The notes beneath the pieces are model-generated. The model made no database searches. It saw only the letters and a program-made list of their open reading frames with translations, and was not told where the DNA came from. A program made the position numbers and the translations under genes. Positions 27,048 through 36,213 of a stretch of 64,000 nt of DNA are shown in pieces. Each line of letters opens with the position of its first letter. The first letter of the stretch is position 1. Source of the DNA: G963677325 sp963677325 (lineage in GTDB: Bacteria > Bacteroidota > Bacteroidia > Bacteroidales > Prolixibacteraceae); the NCBI GenBank assembly GCA_963677325.2, contig CAXXGM010000008.1, positions 744,001-808,000 on the forward strand, read 5' to 3'.

Positions 27048-28286
27048 ATGAAATTCCTAAAGCAGCTGCTGATTCTTTTTATCTTTTCATTGTTTTCGAC
27101 CTCGCTGATAGCGGGCAAGGTAAAAACCGGAGTAGAGGTCCTGAAGGATATGAATTTTTCCCCGATTAAAGGGAAACGTGTTGGGCTGATCACCAATCCA
27201 ACAGGAGTTGACCGCAACCTGGAATCTACCGTCGATCTGTTTTTCCATTCAAAGGAATTCACCCTTGTTGCTTTATACGGCCCGGAACACGGAGTCAGAG
27301 GCGACTATGGTGCAGGAACTTCTATTTCAAGCAACAAGGATCCGGAGACCGGATTGCCTGTTTTCAGTATTTTTGGCAAGACGCGCAAGCCAACACCAGA
27401 AATGCTGAAGGATATCGATGTCCTGGTGTATGATATTCAGGATATTGGCTCGCGTTCCTATACTTTTATCAGTTCGCTGGGACTGGCTATGGAGGCAGCG
27501 GCTGAAAACAACATAGAATTTGTAGTTCTTGACCGGCCGAATCCCCTGGGAGGCCTTAAAATGGAGGGTTGCCTTACCGAACCTGCATTTACTTCTTTTG
27601 TCAGTCAGTTTCCCATTCCCTACATTCATGGACTGACGGTCGGGGAACTTGCTAAATATTTAAATGAAACGGGATTGCTCAAGAATAAGATTAAATGTAA
27701 TCTCAAGGTGATTCCGATGAAGGGCTGGAAAAGAAAGATGACTTTTGAAAATACCGGACTTCCCTGGGTTCCTTCATCGCCCCATATCCCACACGCTTAT
27801 TCGCCCGTTTTCTACCCGGTCTCAGGTATACTTGGCGAACTCTATGTGATGAGTATTGGCGTTGGATATACATTGCCATTTCAACTATTTGCTGCTGAGT
27901 GGGTAAATGCTGATAGTCTTTCAAGAAATATGAACGCGCTCCATCTCCCGGGTTTGAAGTTTCGTCCAATCCACTACACCCCTTATTACAGTGTTTCCAA
28001 GGATAAAGTCGTTCATGGGATACAGGTTTATGTTACTGATTACAAAAAAGCGGAATTGTCGATGGCTCAGTTTTATGTGCTTCAGGAGTGTCATAAGCTT
28101 TGGCCAAGTAAGAATGTATTTGAGTTATGCGAAAAATCGCGGCTCAATATGTTCGACAAAGTCTGCGGCACAGATAAAATCAGGAAAGAATTTACAAAGA
28201 ATTTTGAGGTTGCATCCATTCTTCCGTTATGGAATAAGGATATCGCAGATTTCAGGGAGAAAGCAAAGCATTATTTTTTGTATTAA
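27048..28286 (+). CDS. namZ: Exo-beta-N-acetylmuramidase NamZ (DUF1343)
   Basis: A secreted enzyme (signal of about 22 residues ending LIAG) of the DUF1343 family, whose Bacillus member releases MurNAc from the non-reducing end of glycan chains. Family blocks are clear: KRVGLITNPTGVDRN, LYGPEHGVRGDYGAG, DVLVYDIQDIGSRSYT, FVVLDRPNPLGG and PSSPHIPHAYSPVFYPVSG. Length (412) is normal. Free MurNAc would feed the kinase and MurQ encoded 19 kb away. It is divergent from the transglutaminase gene, and its stop codon runs almost directly into a large hairpin. Confidence 0.93.
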   Translation: MKFLKQLLILFIFSLFSTSLIAGKVKTGVEVLKDMNFSPIKGKRVGLITNPTGVDRNLESTVDLFFHSKEFTLVALYGPEHGVRGDYGAGTSISSNKDPETGLPVFSIFGKTRKPTPEMLKDIDVLVYDIQDIGSRSYTFISSLGLAMEAAAENNIEFVVLDRPNPLGGLKMEGCLTEPAFTSFVSQFPIPYIHGLTVGELAKYLNETGLLKNKIKCNLKVIPMKGWKRKMTFENTGLPWVPSSPHIPHAYSPVFYPVSGILGELYVMSIGVGYTLPFQLFAAEWVNADSLSRNMNALHLPGLKFRPIHYTPYYSVSKDKVVHGIQVYVTDYKKAELSMAQFYVLQECHKLWPSKNVFELCEKSRLNMFDKVCGTDKIRKEFTKNFEVASILPLWNKDIADFREKAKHYFLY

Positions 28287-28287
28287 A

Positions 28288-28360
28288 AAGGCTTTAGGCT
28301 ATAGACTGTAGGCTTTAGGAGAGATCCACCTAAAGCCTAAAGTCTACAGTCTAAAGCCTT
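28288..28360. terminator. Two-way hairpin made of ggctttagg words
   Basis: Two 32-nt arms (28288-28319 and 28329-28360) pair with three mismatches around a 9-nt loop. The arms are built from ggcttta/cctaaag words. The element begins 2 nt after the namZ stop and overlaps the stop codon of the convergent gene. Confidence 0.8.
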
Positions 28361-29381
28361 ATACTGCAGTAATCATAGCCAGGTAATTTTCAACCGGTAC
28401 GTAAGCAGGGATACTGTTGCCTGATCCTAAGGCATATCCCTGAGATCCTGTTAGCCTCAGTATTTCAACAGCCCGTCGGTGGATTTCATCAGGAGTTGAC
28501 CGGACTAAATAATCCATATCAATTCCACCGAGAATAGCGATCCTGTCGCCCCATTTTTTCCAGCCTTCCTCAACAGGGCAAATGCTATCTTCCCAGGAAT
28601 GTTTTGCATCGTATTTAAGATCATCAATCAGAAAATCCATTATGGTCTCGAGATTTCCGCAGGAGTGCAGAATAGCCGGTTTCCCGCATCGATGAATAGC
28701 CTCTACAATCTTTTTATGCCATGGGAACAAGTATTGATGCATCGAGTCAGGGTCGAGCATCGTTTGGGTTTTAAAGCCCCAGTCATCGTTAACAATAAGC
28801 GCTCCAATGGATTCAATTCCTGAAACAATTTCATAGAATCGCAACATCCTTGAACCCACTGCATCAAAAATATCCTTGACAAGCTGTTCATCTTCAAACA
28901 GCATGTAGCATAATCGCTCGAAACCTACCAGATCAATCACATTTTCGAGTACTCCACCCGGACCCGGCGTTATGAATTTCATTCCCCTGCTTAAAAGGGG
29001 GGCAAACCGGTTGAAAGTATCATAATCGCCTATTTCAGGATCTGGCCATGGATACGATTCAAAGGAGGCGCGGTCTATTATCCCCGACCCTTCATTCTGG
29101 GAAACAGTAGACTTATGGGTTGGAATTACAGTAGAGAATTTAAGGGGGGTATAGAATCGGGCAGGTAAAGTTACGTAATCATAACCTGCATTGGTAAAGG
29201 CATCAATTGTAATTGCGATCGTTTCTTCAATATTATCCAATGTAACGCTTTTTCGGCCTGCCAAAAATTCGTTTAACGCTCCGTTCGTAAAATACTCGAA
29301 CAACACCGGGCGATCGGGTTTTTCACGATGCAGAACCTTAAGCAGCTGATTAAAATCCGGTTCGTACTTCCGCTTCATCAT
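28359..29381 (-). CDS. Uroporphyrinogen decarboxylase (URO-D) superfamily protein
   Basis: A TIM-barrel protein of the wider URO-D family, closer to the methyltransferase-like members (MtaA/CmuA type) than to HemE. Signals are PGPGGVLENVIDLVG, IVNDDWGFKTQTMLDP, PAILHSCGNLETIMD and AILGGIDMDYLVRSTPDEI. The Cys in HSCGN is the usual metal ligand of corrinoid-dependent methyltransferases. It lacks a signal peptide and has no corrinoid protein nearby, so the reaction is unknown. It is the last gene of a long minus-strand series but is separated from the next by a word array. Confidence 0.88.
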   Translation of the reverse strand: MMKRKYEPDFNQLLKVLHREKPDRPVLFEYFTNGALNEFLAGRKSVTLDNIEETIAITIDAFTNAGYDYVTLPARFYTPLKFSTVIPTHKSTVSQNEGSGIIDRASFESYPWPDPEIGDYDTFNRFAPLLSRGMKFITPGPGGVLENVIDLVGFERLCYMLFEDEQLVKDIFDAVGSRMLRFYEIVSGIESIGALIVNDDWGFKTQTMLDPDSMHQYLFPWHKKIVEAIHRCGKPAILHSCGNLETIMDFLIDDLKYDAKHSWEDSICPVEEGWKKWGDRIAILGGIDMDYLVRSTPDEIHRRAVEILRLTGSQGYALGSGNSIPAYVPVENYLAMITAV

Positions 29382-29401
29382 CTGATGATTCTAATTTAGG
29401 A

Positions 29402-29470
29402 ATGGGTTTTAGACTTTAGGCTGAAGGAGAGACAGAACCCCAACCTAAAGCCTAAAGCCTAAAGCCTAAA
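29402..29470. repeat. cctaaag word array overlapping a stop codon
   Basis: Four tandem cctaaag units at the right end and related ttttagactttagg words at the left form a weak hairpin. The TAG stop of the neighbouring gene (29466-29468) is part of one unit. Confidence 0.7.
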
Positions 29471-31472
29471 GACTATATATAAATTGCAATATCTCAGTCC
29501 TGGTACCCAGATCGCTGATTTTATTATTGTTCCTTGTAGGATAAACCCTGTTGGATAGGAAAATATAAACCAATCCATTAGCAGGATCGGCCCAGAAAAA
29601 GGTGCCTGTAAAACCGAAGTGTCCGAAACTTTGTGGTGATGCCCCCTGACATGGATAAGCATTGTCCTTATCTGCCTTATCATTATCAATCAAAGGCTTA
29701 TCAAATCCCAGTCCTCTCCGGTTGTTGTTCTGAGGATATTGAACTTTATTAAATTCCTTAAGGGTAGAACTTTTAAGGTATTGTTTGCCTCCATAAGTTC
29801 CAAATTGAATATACATCTGAACAAGTTTCGCAAGGTCATTTGCTGAGGCGAATAAACCCGCATTTCCGGCAATCCCTCCGAATGTAGCAGCTGATTCATC
29901 GTGCACACTGCCATGGACGAGCCTCTTCCGGTAGATTCCATCATATTCAGTCGGCACAATCTGCTCATCTGAAAACTTCTTCGAGGGCAGATACGTAATG
30001 GTTGTTGCTCCCAGTGGACGGTAAAAATTCTGGTCCAGGAATTCTGTAAACTTCATTCCCGATAATCTTGTAACCACTTGAGGCGTTAATAGAACCGACA
30101 AATCACTGTAAACATATTTCCCCCTTGTTTTTAAAGGAGATTTCCGGATGGCTTTATAGATCCTGTTTTTAAACTGATCTTTGAGGTAAAGGCCCGGTGC
30201 GACTTCCAGGTTATACCCATTTCCCGGCGCTGCTCTGTATAACTTGTTTGATAAGTTCTTATCTTTTATGGTTTGTTTGTAAAATGGAATAAATGGAACC
30301 AATCCCGACTGATGAGCAAGCAGTTCCCGAAGCGTAATATCGCTTTTATTGGAAGGATGTAAAAATCTCTTTCTCCAGTCCGGCCAATAGGTTGAAAACG
30401 GTTCATCCAGGAGATATTTCCCCTCCTCGTTTAGTTTCATAATGGCCGGGAGGGCGCCTGTCACTTTTGTGACAGAGGCAAGATCGTAAATGTCATCCAG
30501 AGAGGCAGGAGTTCGGTTTTCATAAGTATGATACCCGTATGCTTTTTGAAAGATCACTTTCCCATCTTTAGCAACCAAAACGTTGCAGCCTGGGAAAGCC
30601 TTCTGATCCAATGCTTTATTTACAATTGAATCGATTCCCTTGTTTAGCCTTAAAGAATTTAACCCTGCTTCCTCCGGTAGCGTATATTTCAGGCGTATCG
30701 GCTGACTGATGGTAAGTCCGTCACCGGTTTTATAATGATTTCCTATTGAAACCGGTAATTTCCCCTTCGCTCCAATCCCCCCAAACAGCATTTGTGCGGA
30801 CAATTCCTGAGCAATTTGGCTGTTTTGATAGGCAATCAATAATCCGTCAGGCCGTCCGATCTCTTTTATCTCATTAACTGCGTAAGGATTACAGAAGAAA
30901 ACAAACACTGAATTCTTTAGTAACGACACACGGCCTAACAGATCTTCAAGATTCTTAGTCACCCCAAATGGGCGTTCAGGAATTGCATGAGCCAGACTGT
31001 CTGATTTTTCAGTTCGGCGGTTATTGCTTTCATAAAGCGAATGAATACCTGTTATCACAAGATTATATCCTGCCAGTTTTTTCACTGTTTCGTTGAGGTC
31101 ATCCTGGGTAAAACTTTCCCCAAGGTTGAAATAATCCACTTTTGTGTAATTGCCGAGCATCTTTTGAAAAGGGGTTACTGTTGAGGACCCTATGGATAGT
31201 GCGGCAATCCGAAGCGTATCTAATCCCATGAAGGGAATCAAATGGTTTTTATTTTCAAGAAGGGTTAGAGTGGATTCGACAAACTGCCGCTGGGCAATTC
31301 GTGCCTGAATCCGTTCATCCGGTGTTAATGTATTAAAAGCAGAGTCAGCACAGGGATGGTCTGAGAATTTATCAGGAATGATCTGCGTTTGTGATTTTGC
31401 AGGATGGACAAACGTCAGCACTAGGAATATAAAAATAATCCTCTGAAGGATAGGTAAACTTTTGTTTTTCAT
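29466..31472 (-). CDS. GH3 C-terminal domain fused to beta-lactamase-like domain, GH3 barrel missing
   Basis: After the signal peptide (about 28 residues, ending AKSQ) comes the usual start of a GH3 enzyme, HPCADSAFNTLTPDERI (39-55). It then jumps straight to the linker normally found after the catalytic barrel, RIAQRQFVESTLTLLENKNHLIP, and a GH3 C-terminal domain (60-245). Residues about 268-660 are a serine beta-lactamase-like/esterase domain with S333-V-T-K336, a YSD triad region and GHFGFTG. In relatives this fusion includes a full NagZ-like GH3 barrel; here about 300 residues with the nucleophile and the His-Asp dyad are absent. The serine hydrolase half appears intact and may be an amidase or peptidase on murein fragments. 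Confidence 0.85.
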   Translation of the reverse strand: MKNKSLPILQRIIFIFLVLTFVHPAKSQTQIIPDKFSDHPCADSAFNTLTPDERIQARIAQRQFVESTLTLLENKNHLIPFMGLDTLRIAALSIGSSTVTPFQKMLGNYTKVDYFNLGESFTQDDLNETVKKLAGYNLVITGIHSLYESNNRRTEKSDSLAHAIPERPFGVTKNLEDLLGRVSLLKNSVFVFFCNPYAVNEIKEIGRPDGLLIAYQNSQIAQELSAQMLFGGIGAKGKLPVSIGNHYKTGDGLTISQPIRLKYTLPEEAGLNSLRLNKGIDSIVNKALDQKAFPGCNVLVAKDGKVIFQKAYGYHTYENRTPASLDDIYDLASVTKVTGALPAIMKLNEEGKYLLDEPFSTYWPDWRKRFLHPSNKSDITLRELLAHQSGLVPFIPFYKQTIKDKNLSNKLYRAAPGNGYNLEVAPGLYLKDQFKNRIYKAIRKSPLKTRGKYVYSDLSVLLTPQVVTRLSGMKFTEFLDQNFYRPLGATTITYLPSKKFSDEQIVPTEYDGIYRKRLVHGSVHDESAATFGGIAGNAGLFASANDLAKLVQMYIQFGTYGGKQYLKSSTLKEFNKVQYPQNNNRRGLGFDKPLIDNDKADKDNAYPCQGASPQSFGHFGFTGTFFWADPANGLVYIFLSNRVYPTRNNNKISDLGTRTEILQFIYSL

Positions 31473-31477
31473 AGTTA

Positions 31478-32590
31478 TTATACTTTAATAAAAATCTTCT
31501 TTTTATAAAGAATTAATCCAATCAACCAAAACAACACAATATGAGAGAGTGCAAAGAGCAGGGACGAAACTCTCAAATCAGGGCTAAGGGGCATAAAGAC
31601 ATGCTGGTATAACCAGGTATATCCATTAACGACAGAACCATCGTTCTCGGTAACATGGATAAAACGTGAAATAGATCTTGCATACAAACCAGACAGTGCA
31701 AAGATTATAAGGGGATTCATGCCAAACACGACAAAGAAAGAGGTCCATTTCGTATAGCCCTTCAGGTCGATTATCCATATCAGCAGCGCTAAAACAAGCA
31801 AAGCCCAGCCCGCAGAATACAGAACATAAGAGCTTGTCCACAATGGTTTATTGATCGGGAACAACATTCCCCACAGAAATCCGGCTGCAACTCCTATGAT
31901 GCCGTAAATTGACAAAATGCGGGGCACGCGAACCTTCTCTGTTTGTTTAATGATCCCGCCTGCCAGATAGCCTAAAATCACTGTTACGATAGCGGGAATC
32001 GTACTTAACAGGCCTTCGGGATCGAAAGGAATTCCGAATCCTTTGTATAGGTGATTTTCACCAAGAATAGCTTTGTCAAATGGGATTGCTGCATTACCGG
32101 CTAAAGAATAAGGATCGGTTCCACCCATAAAATAAAGTATTCCCCAGTAAAGTAACAGTATTGAAGCCCCGACAAAGGGAAGGTATTTTCTTTGAGTCGC
32201 TAAAACGATCAGGGAACCAATGCCGTAAGCAAGTGCAATGCGCTGAAGGACTCCAACTATCCTTAGCTTGGAATAGTCAGTCATCCATTGGGGAAAAGAG
32301 TTCAGAAACAACCCAATGGCAAAAATTAACAATGTTCGTTTCCCAATCTTTAACAGTGATTCTTTGTTCAGTGAATTATTGTATTTGGAAAAAGAAAAGA
32401 ACATCGACACCCCGACCACAAAAAGAAAGAATGGAAAAACAAGATCGGTGGGAGTGCAGCCATGCCACTTTGAATGTTCAAGGGGGCTGAAAATGTGAGC
32501 CCATGACCCCGGAGTATTCACCGTAATCATTGCTGCAATGGTAATGCCTCTTAAGACATCAAGAGCAAGGTAACGTTGTGTTGGTTTCAT
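31478..32590 (-). CDS. DUF5009 heparan-alpha-glucosaminide N-acetyltransferase-like membrane protein
   Basis: A polytopic inner-membrane protein (about ten helices). I start at MKPTQRYLALDVLRGITIAAM, the invariant opening of COG4299; a longer frame is less likely. Family blocks are NTPGSWAHIFSPLEHSKWHGCTPTDLVFPFFLF with the active-site His region, and LRIVGVLQRIALAYG. The human relative moves an acetyl group across the lysosomal membrane to glucosamine ends. Here it might acetylate amino sugars of imported or periplasmic murein glycans. It lies 5 bp upstream of the beta-lactamase-like gene, so the two are co-transcribed. Confidence 0.9.
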   Translation of the reverse strand: MKPTQRYLALDVLRGITIAAMITVNTPGSWAHIFSPLEHSKWHGCTPTDLVFPFFLFVVGVSMFFSFSKYNNSLNKESLLKIGKRTLLIFAIGLFLNSFPQWMTDYSKLRIVGVLQRIALAYGIGSLIVLATQRKYLPFVGASILLLYWGILYFMGGTDPYSLAGNAAIPFDKAILGENHLYKGFGIPFDPEGLLSTIPAIVTVILGYLAGGIIKQTEKVRVPRILSIYGIIGVAAGFLWGMLFPINKPLWTSSYVLYSAGWALLVLALLIWIIDLKGYTKWTSFFVVFGMNPLIIFALSGLYARSISRFIHVTENDGSVVNGYTWLYQHVFMPLSPDLRVSSLLFALSHIVLFWLIGLILYKKKIFIKV

Positions 32591-32611
32591 TATAAATTGA
32601 TGGTTAATGGT

Positions 32612-32757
32612 TCTAGTTTCAAAGTTACAAGGTTTCAAAGTTACAAGGTTTCAAGGTTTCAGGGTTTCAGGGTTTCAGAACTCGCGAACGATTGAAACAT
32701 TGGAACTTGAAACTTTGAAACGCTCACGAACGTTTGAAACATTGAAACTTGAAACCT
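32612..32757. repeat. gtttcaa inverted word array anchored at a stop codon
   Basis: Left half: repeated ggtttcaa/ggtttcag words; right half: ttgaaac words, with a central cgcgaacg. The array begins immediately after the TAA of the GHL10 gene (minus strand) and ends near the start of the DUF5009 gene. A related gtttcaa...cgcgaa...ttgaaac copy lies at about 46070-46118. Confidence 0.75.
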
Positions 32758-34257
32758 TTATTCATTAACAGTGAAGGCAACCGGAGTGCTTTCAGCATTC
32801 GTTTTGCTCACCGAGGTGACTACATATTTATATCTTTTAGGATCAGTTCTTTTATCCAGTGCAAAAGTGATTGAATTATCAGCTGTTGTCAGAAGGATAT
32901 TTGCAGGGTCTTTAATGTTTTTCCTTTCCCACTTTTTAAACTGATAGATGACAAATGACTTGGTATTCTCTCCCTTTTCCCATGAAAAATGTAATTTCCC
33001 ATTGTCTGTTGTTAATCTGGCATTAGCAGGTGGTTCCGCTGCCACAGGATTAATCCTCAGGTTCGCTGGAGCAAGCGCCGGATAACGGTAATATCTTTTT
33101 ACAAGTTTCTCATGAATTTCCAGAGGATTACTGCGCATAAACTTTGCACTGAAAAACATACTCCCTGAAATCTCCGGATACTTACGGTTGAGCTTTATCT
33201 GACGGATTATTTCATCAGCGCTTTGCCATGATTTTTCTTTTGCTGTCGCATTGATTCTGTACGGAGCCTGCCCGATATACAATTGTGTCCCAAAACTATT
33301 ATGACTCCACCAATCGGCAAGAATTTTATAGTCGGCTACTTTTTTGCCAATTTCCCAATAAATCTGCGGTGTGACGTAATCAATCCATTTTTCCTTCTGC
33401 CATTTAAGGATATCCGCGTAAAGGTCATCATAATTGGTTACGCCTGCCTTTGTTTTGGAGCCTGCCGGGTCTTTTGCAATGTTACGCCAGACGCCAAATG
33501 GTGAAATCCCAAACTCAACCCAGGGTTTGATTGCTTTAATACTATCATGGATTTGTTTAATAATCAGATCTACATTATTCCTTCGCCAATCTTCCTTCTG
33601 ATCAGCCGAATACCCCCTTGAATTTTTCCGGAATGACTCATTATCCGGAAATTCAACCCCGGCGATGCGGTAAGGATAAAAGTAATCGTCCATGTGTACT
33701 CCGTCAATATCGTACCTTCTGACGATATCGCTTACCACCTGGGCAACAAAGTTCCTGGTTTCAGGTAGGGAAGGATTAAAGTACTTTGTCTTTCCATAAG
33801 TAAGAAACCATTCCGGATGTTTATTGGTAATATGATCAGCAGTAGTTTTATTATGATTCACATCTGATACAGCCCGGTAAGGATTAAGCCATACATGAAG
33901 GTCGATGCCCCGTTTGTGGCATTCAGCGCTGGCAAACTGGAGTGGATCATAATCCGGCTCTTTTCCCTGCTGGCCTGTCAGCCACTGCGACCAGGGTTCA
34001 TACTTTGAAGCATAAAAGGCATCTGCCACTGGCCTGACCTGGAAGACAACCGTGTTCATATGGTAATCCTTGCACAATTCAAGTAACTCGATAAATTCTT
34101 TCTTCTGTTGCTCCGCCGTCAGATTCATTTTGGACGGCCAGTCGATATTAGCCACTGTTGCTATCCATACCGCCCTCATCTCAGTCTTCGGATACTTTTT
34201 AGCGCTTACCTGCATGGCCGCAAACAACGCCAGGCTCAAAACAATCAGTTTTTTCAT
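32758..34257 (-). CDS. DigH-like glycosyl hydrolase (GHL10/DUF187)
   Basis: A secreted TIM-barrel glycosidase (signal MKKLIVLSLALFAAMQVSA, chosen over a start nine codons earlier). Landmarks of the GHL10 family: EMRAVWIATVANIDWPS, VFQVRPVADAFY, LHVWLNPYR, GVHMDDYFYPY with the acidic pair, EFGISPFGVWRN and IDYVTPQIYWE. A C-terminal FN3-like domain (about 395-499) follows. The Escherichia coli member DigH cuts peptidoglycan glycan chains after the stem peptides are removed, which agrees with the amidase genes around it. It lies downstream of the AmpG-like permease gene, with a tandem array in between. Confidence 0.9.
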   Translation of the reverse strand: MKKLIVLSLALFAAMQVSAKKYPKTEMRAVWIATVANIDWPSKMNLTAEQQKKEFIELLELCKDYHMNTVVFQVRPVADAFYASKYEPWSQWLTGQQGKEPDYDPLQFASAECHKRGIDLHVWLNPYRAVSDVNHNKTTADHITNKHPEWFLTYGKTKYFNPSLPETRNFVAQVVSDIVRRYDIDGVHMDDYFYPYRIAGVEFPDNESFRKNSRGYSADQKEDWRRNNVDLIIKQIHDSIKAIKPWVEFGISPFGVWRNIAKDPAGSKTKAGVTNYDDLYADILKWQKEKWIDYVTPQIYWEIGKKVADYKILADWWSHNSFGTQLYIGQAPYRINATAKEKSWQSADEIIRQIKLNRKYPEISGSMFFSAKFMRSNPLEIHEKLVKRYYRYPALAPANLRINPVAAEPPANARLTTDNGKLHFSWEKGENTKSFVIYQFKKWERKNIKDPANILLTTADNSITFALDKRTDPKRYKYVVTSVSKTNAESTPVAFTVNE

Positions 34258-34314
34258 TATTCTTTCTTTTATAAGTATTCTCAATCTAAATATCCCTCAT
34301 TAACCATTAACCTC

Positions 34315-34413
34315 CTACCACCCTGCTACCATCCTGCTACCATCCTGCTACCATCCTGCTACCATCCTGCTACCATCCTGCTACCATCCTGCTACCACCT
34401 TGCTCTCGTCCTG
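34315..34413. repeat. Nine-unit 11-bp tandem array, unit ctaccatcctg
   Basis: Six exact units ctaccatcctg are flanked by variants (ctaccaccctg, ctaccaccttg, ctctcgtcctg). It fills part of the gap between the permease gene and the GHL10 gene on the minus strand. Confidence 0.95.
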
Positions 34414-34433
34414 CTAACTCCAATGAAATCACA

Positions 34434-34489
34434 TCATCCCATCCCCGCATCCCCACATCACAACATCCCCGCATCATCCCATCCCCGCA
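34434..34489. repeat. catccccgcat word array directly after the permease stop codon
   Basis: Words of the form catcccatccccgcat are repeated with spacers of varying length. On the minus strand the array starts at the base after the TAA of the AmpG-like gene. Confidence 0.7.
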
Positions 34490-36190
34490 TTAATCATTTG
34501 CCTTTTTAAGCCCAAAGGTGGGGTTGATTTTCAGGAATTTTATTGCAATCATACCGGGAATGGCGCAAATGATCACATAGATGAAGAAATGCTGATAACC
34601 TAACAGCTCTTTCATATAACCTGAAATCATTCCTGGAATCATCATACCCAAAGCCATTAAAGAAGTTCCAATGGCGAATTCTGCTGTTTTAAATTTGCTG
34701 TCTCCCACAAATGAAAGCATATAAAGCATATAGGCAGTAAATCCAAATCCATAGCCAAATTGCTCGGTGGCAATGGCAAGATAAATGGTAATATCACCTG
34801 GAACCGGCTGAAATGTCGATAAATAAATATAAACACTGACCGGAATATTCATCGCAAAGGCCATAATCCAGATCATCTTCTTTAATCCGTATTTTGAAGC
34901 AACCACTCCTCCCAGGATCCCCCCAAGTGTTAAACAGATCATCCCCAGAGTTCCATAAGCGATGCCATATTGTGCGGAGGTCAATCCTATACCGCCGCTG
35001 TTCCGTGAGTCAACAAGGAAAGGAGTCGCTACTTTCACAAGCTGTGCCTCGCCAAGACGGTACATCAGAAAGAATATCAATGCAGGCACTATCCCGGGTT
35101 TGGTAAAGAAAGAGGAAAATACTTCACCATACACCCTTAGGTCGACTTTGGATTTTTCTTTTGGTTCAAAAGGCCTTGGCAATGCAACATGGTGATAAAT
35201 AGCCAAAAGCAATAAAACAATACCGAGGCATCCCAGTGAAACTGTCCAGCTGAAGGCTATGTTCCCTGCCGTTGCGGTGAATTGTGCAGCAGTTTGAGTG
35301 ACCAGGTTATGATCCGCCCGGATCACTGCACCAACAGGTTTATCCCAATTCGCTGAGGTAAATTCGAATCGTCCTGTTTGGTTTTTGAGTAAGTCAATAT
35401 CCTTACTTCCGGATTTACGGCTTAGGTTTACAACGATCGTTTCATCTTGGGCAGGCGGTGCAGATAATGCTAAATAAATCATTGTTGAATCAGGAGCCGA
35501 GGTTCCTTTTACATAGATAGGGACCTGAACTTTTTGAGGATAGACCAATATTTGAGGAGTTCCTTCTTTTTTAGTAATCTGAAAATCTCCAACATCCGTA
35601 GCCTTAAACTGGTCAGCAGGAACGGCGGTTACATCGAAAGAAACTGGGGCCAATCCTGTGTTTTCCTGTATTAACCCTGCAATTAAAGGGAGAAGTCCCA
35701 ATGCAGTAAGCATCGCAAACCGGTAAAAAGTACTGCGTATGCCAACAAAAAAAGCCTGTTTGTGCTGGTCCAGCGAAAGCATGTAAAATCCATCGGCAGC
35801 AATATCATGGCTGGCTGAGGAAATAGCAATTAATGCGAAAAGTGCTATTGTGATTGGAAAATAGAATGGAAGCTGCATGGCAAAACCTACAGCAATAAAA
35901 GCAATCCCAAGCAGCAACTGTGTCCAGAGTATCCAGTTCCTTTTTGTTGAAACAACGTCGATATAAGGGCTCCATACCGGCTTGATTGCCCAGGGCAAAT
36001 AAAGTAAACTTGTCCAGAAGGCAAAGGTGGCAATCGATATTCCCATGGTCTTGTAAATCAACCCGGAAGTAATCATGACAATACTGTAGGGGATTCCCTG
36101 ATAAAAATACAGACTTGGAATCCAGGACCATGGATTCCGGGATCCTCCTGATTGGCTGTTTTGGCTGTTTTGGCTGTTTTCGAGTTTCAT
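34490..36190 (-). CDS. ampG: AmpG-like muropeptide MFS permease with inserted periplasmic domain
   Basis: An inner-membrane MFS transporter of the AmpG family, expected to import anhydro-muropeptides with protons. AmpG-like features: WIPSLYFYQGIPYSIVMI, the loop LYLPWAIKPVWSPYIDVVSTKRNWILWTQ, and SSASHDIAADGFYM. Between the sixth and seventh helices there is an insert of about 120 residues (180-298), soluble and beta-rich, which E. coli AmpG lacks. The N-terminal QNSQNSQ is coded by a 9-bp tandem repeat. The gene starts 3 bp after the stop codon of the GH9-CE4 gene. Substrate inferred from family and neighbours. Confidence 0.88.
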   Translation of the reverse strand: MKLENSQNSQNSQSGGSRNPWSWIPSLYFYQGIPYSIVMITSGLIYKTMGISIATFAFWTSLLYLPWAIKPVWSPYIDVVSTKRNWILWTQLLLGIAFIAVGFAMQLPFYFPITIALFALIAISSASHDIAADGFYMLSLDQHKQAFFVGIRSTFYRFAMLTALGLLPLIAGLIQENTGLAPVSFDVTAVPADQFKATDVGDFQITKKEGTPQILVYPQKVQVPIYVKGTSAPDSTMIYLALSAPPAQDETIVVNLSRKSGSKDIDLLKNQTGRFEFTSANWDKPVGAVIRADHNLVTQTAAQFTATAGNIAFSWTVSLGCLGIVLLLLAIYHHVALPRPFEPKEKSKVDLRVYGEVFSSFFTKPGIVPALIFFLMYRLGEAQLVKVATPFLVDSRNSGGIGLTSAQYGIAYGTLGMICLTLGGILGGVVASKYGLKKMIWIMAFAMNIPVSVYIYLSTFQPVPGDITIYLAIATEQFGYGFGFTAYMLYMLSFVGDSKFKTAEFAIGTSLMALGMMIPGMISGYMKELLGYQHFFIYVIICAIPGMIAIKFLKINPTFGLKKAND

Positions 36191-36213
36191 TCTTTAATTC
36201 TTTAATTCTTTAA
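36152..36213. repeat. Back-to-back 9-bp and 8-bp tandem repeats across a gene junction
   Basis: Three ttggctgtt units (36152-36178) code the N terminus of the permease; three ttctttaa units (36190-36213) code the last residues and stop codon of the upstream GH9-CE4 gene. The two arrays touch the start codon from both sides. Confidence 0.9.

Noticed and set aside
28599..28823. Plus-strand frame inside the URO-D gene
   Set aside because: Shadow of the well-supported minus-strand gene.
28359..29381. HemE (haem synthesis)
   Set aside because: The sequence fits the wider URO-D family with an HSCGN motif, not the HemE signature, and no haem genes are near.
34315..34413. CRISPR array or coding repeat
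   Set aside because: Period 11 with no spacers, and no protein frame with a sensible start or context.
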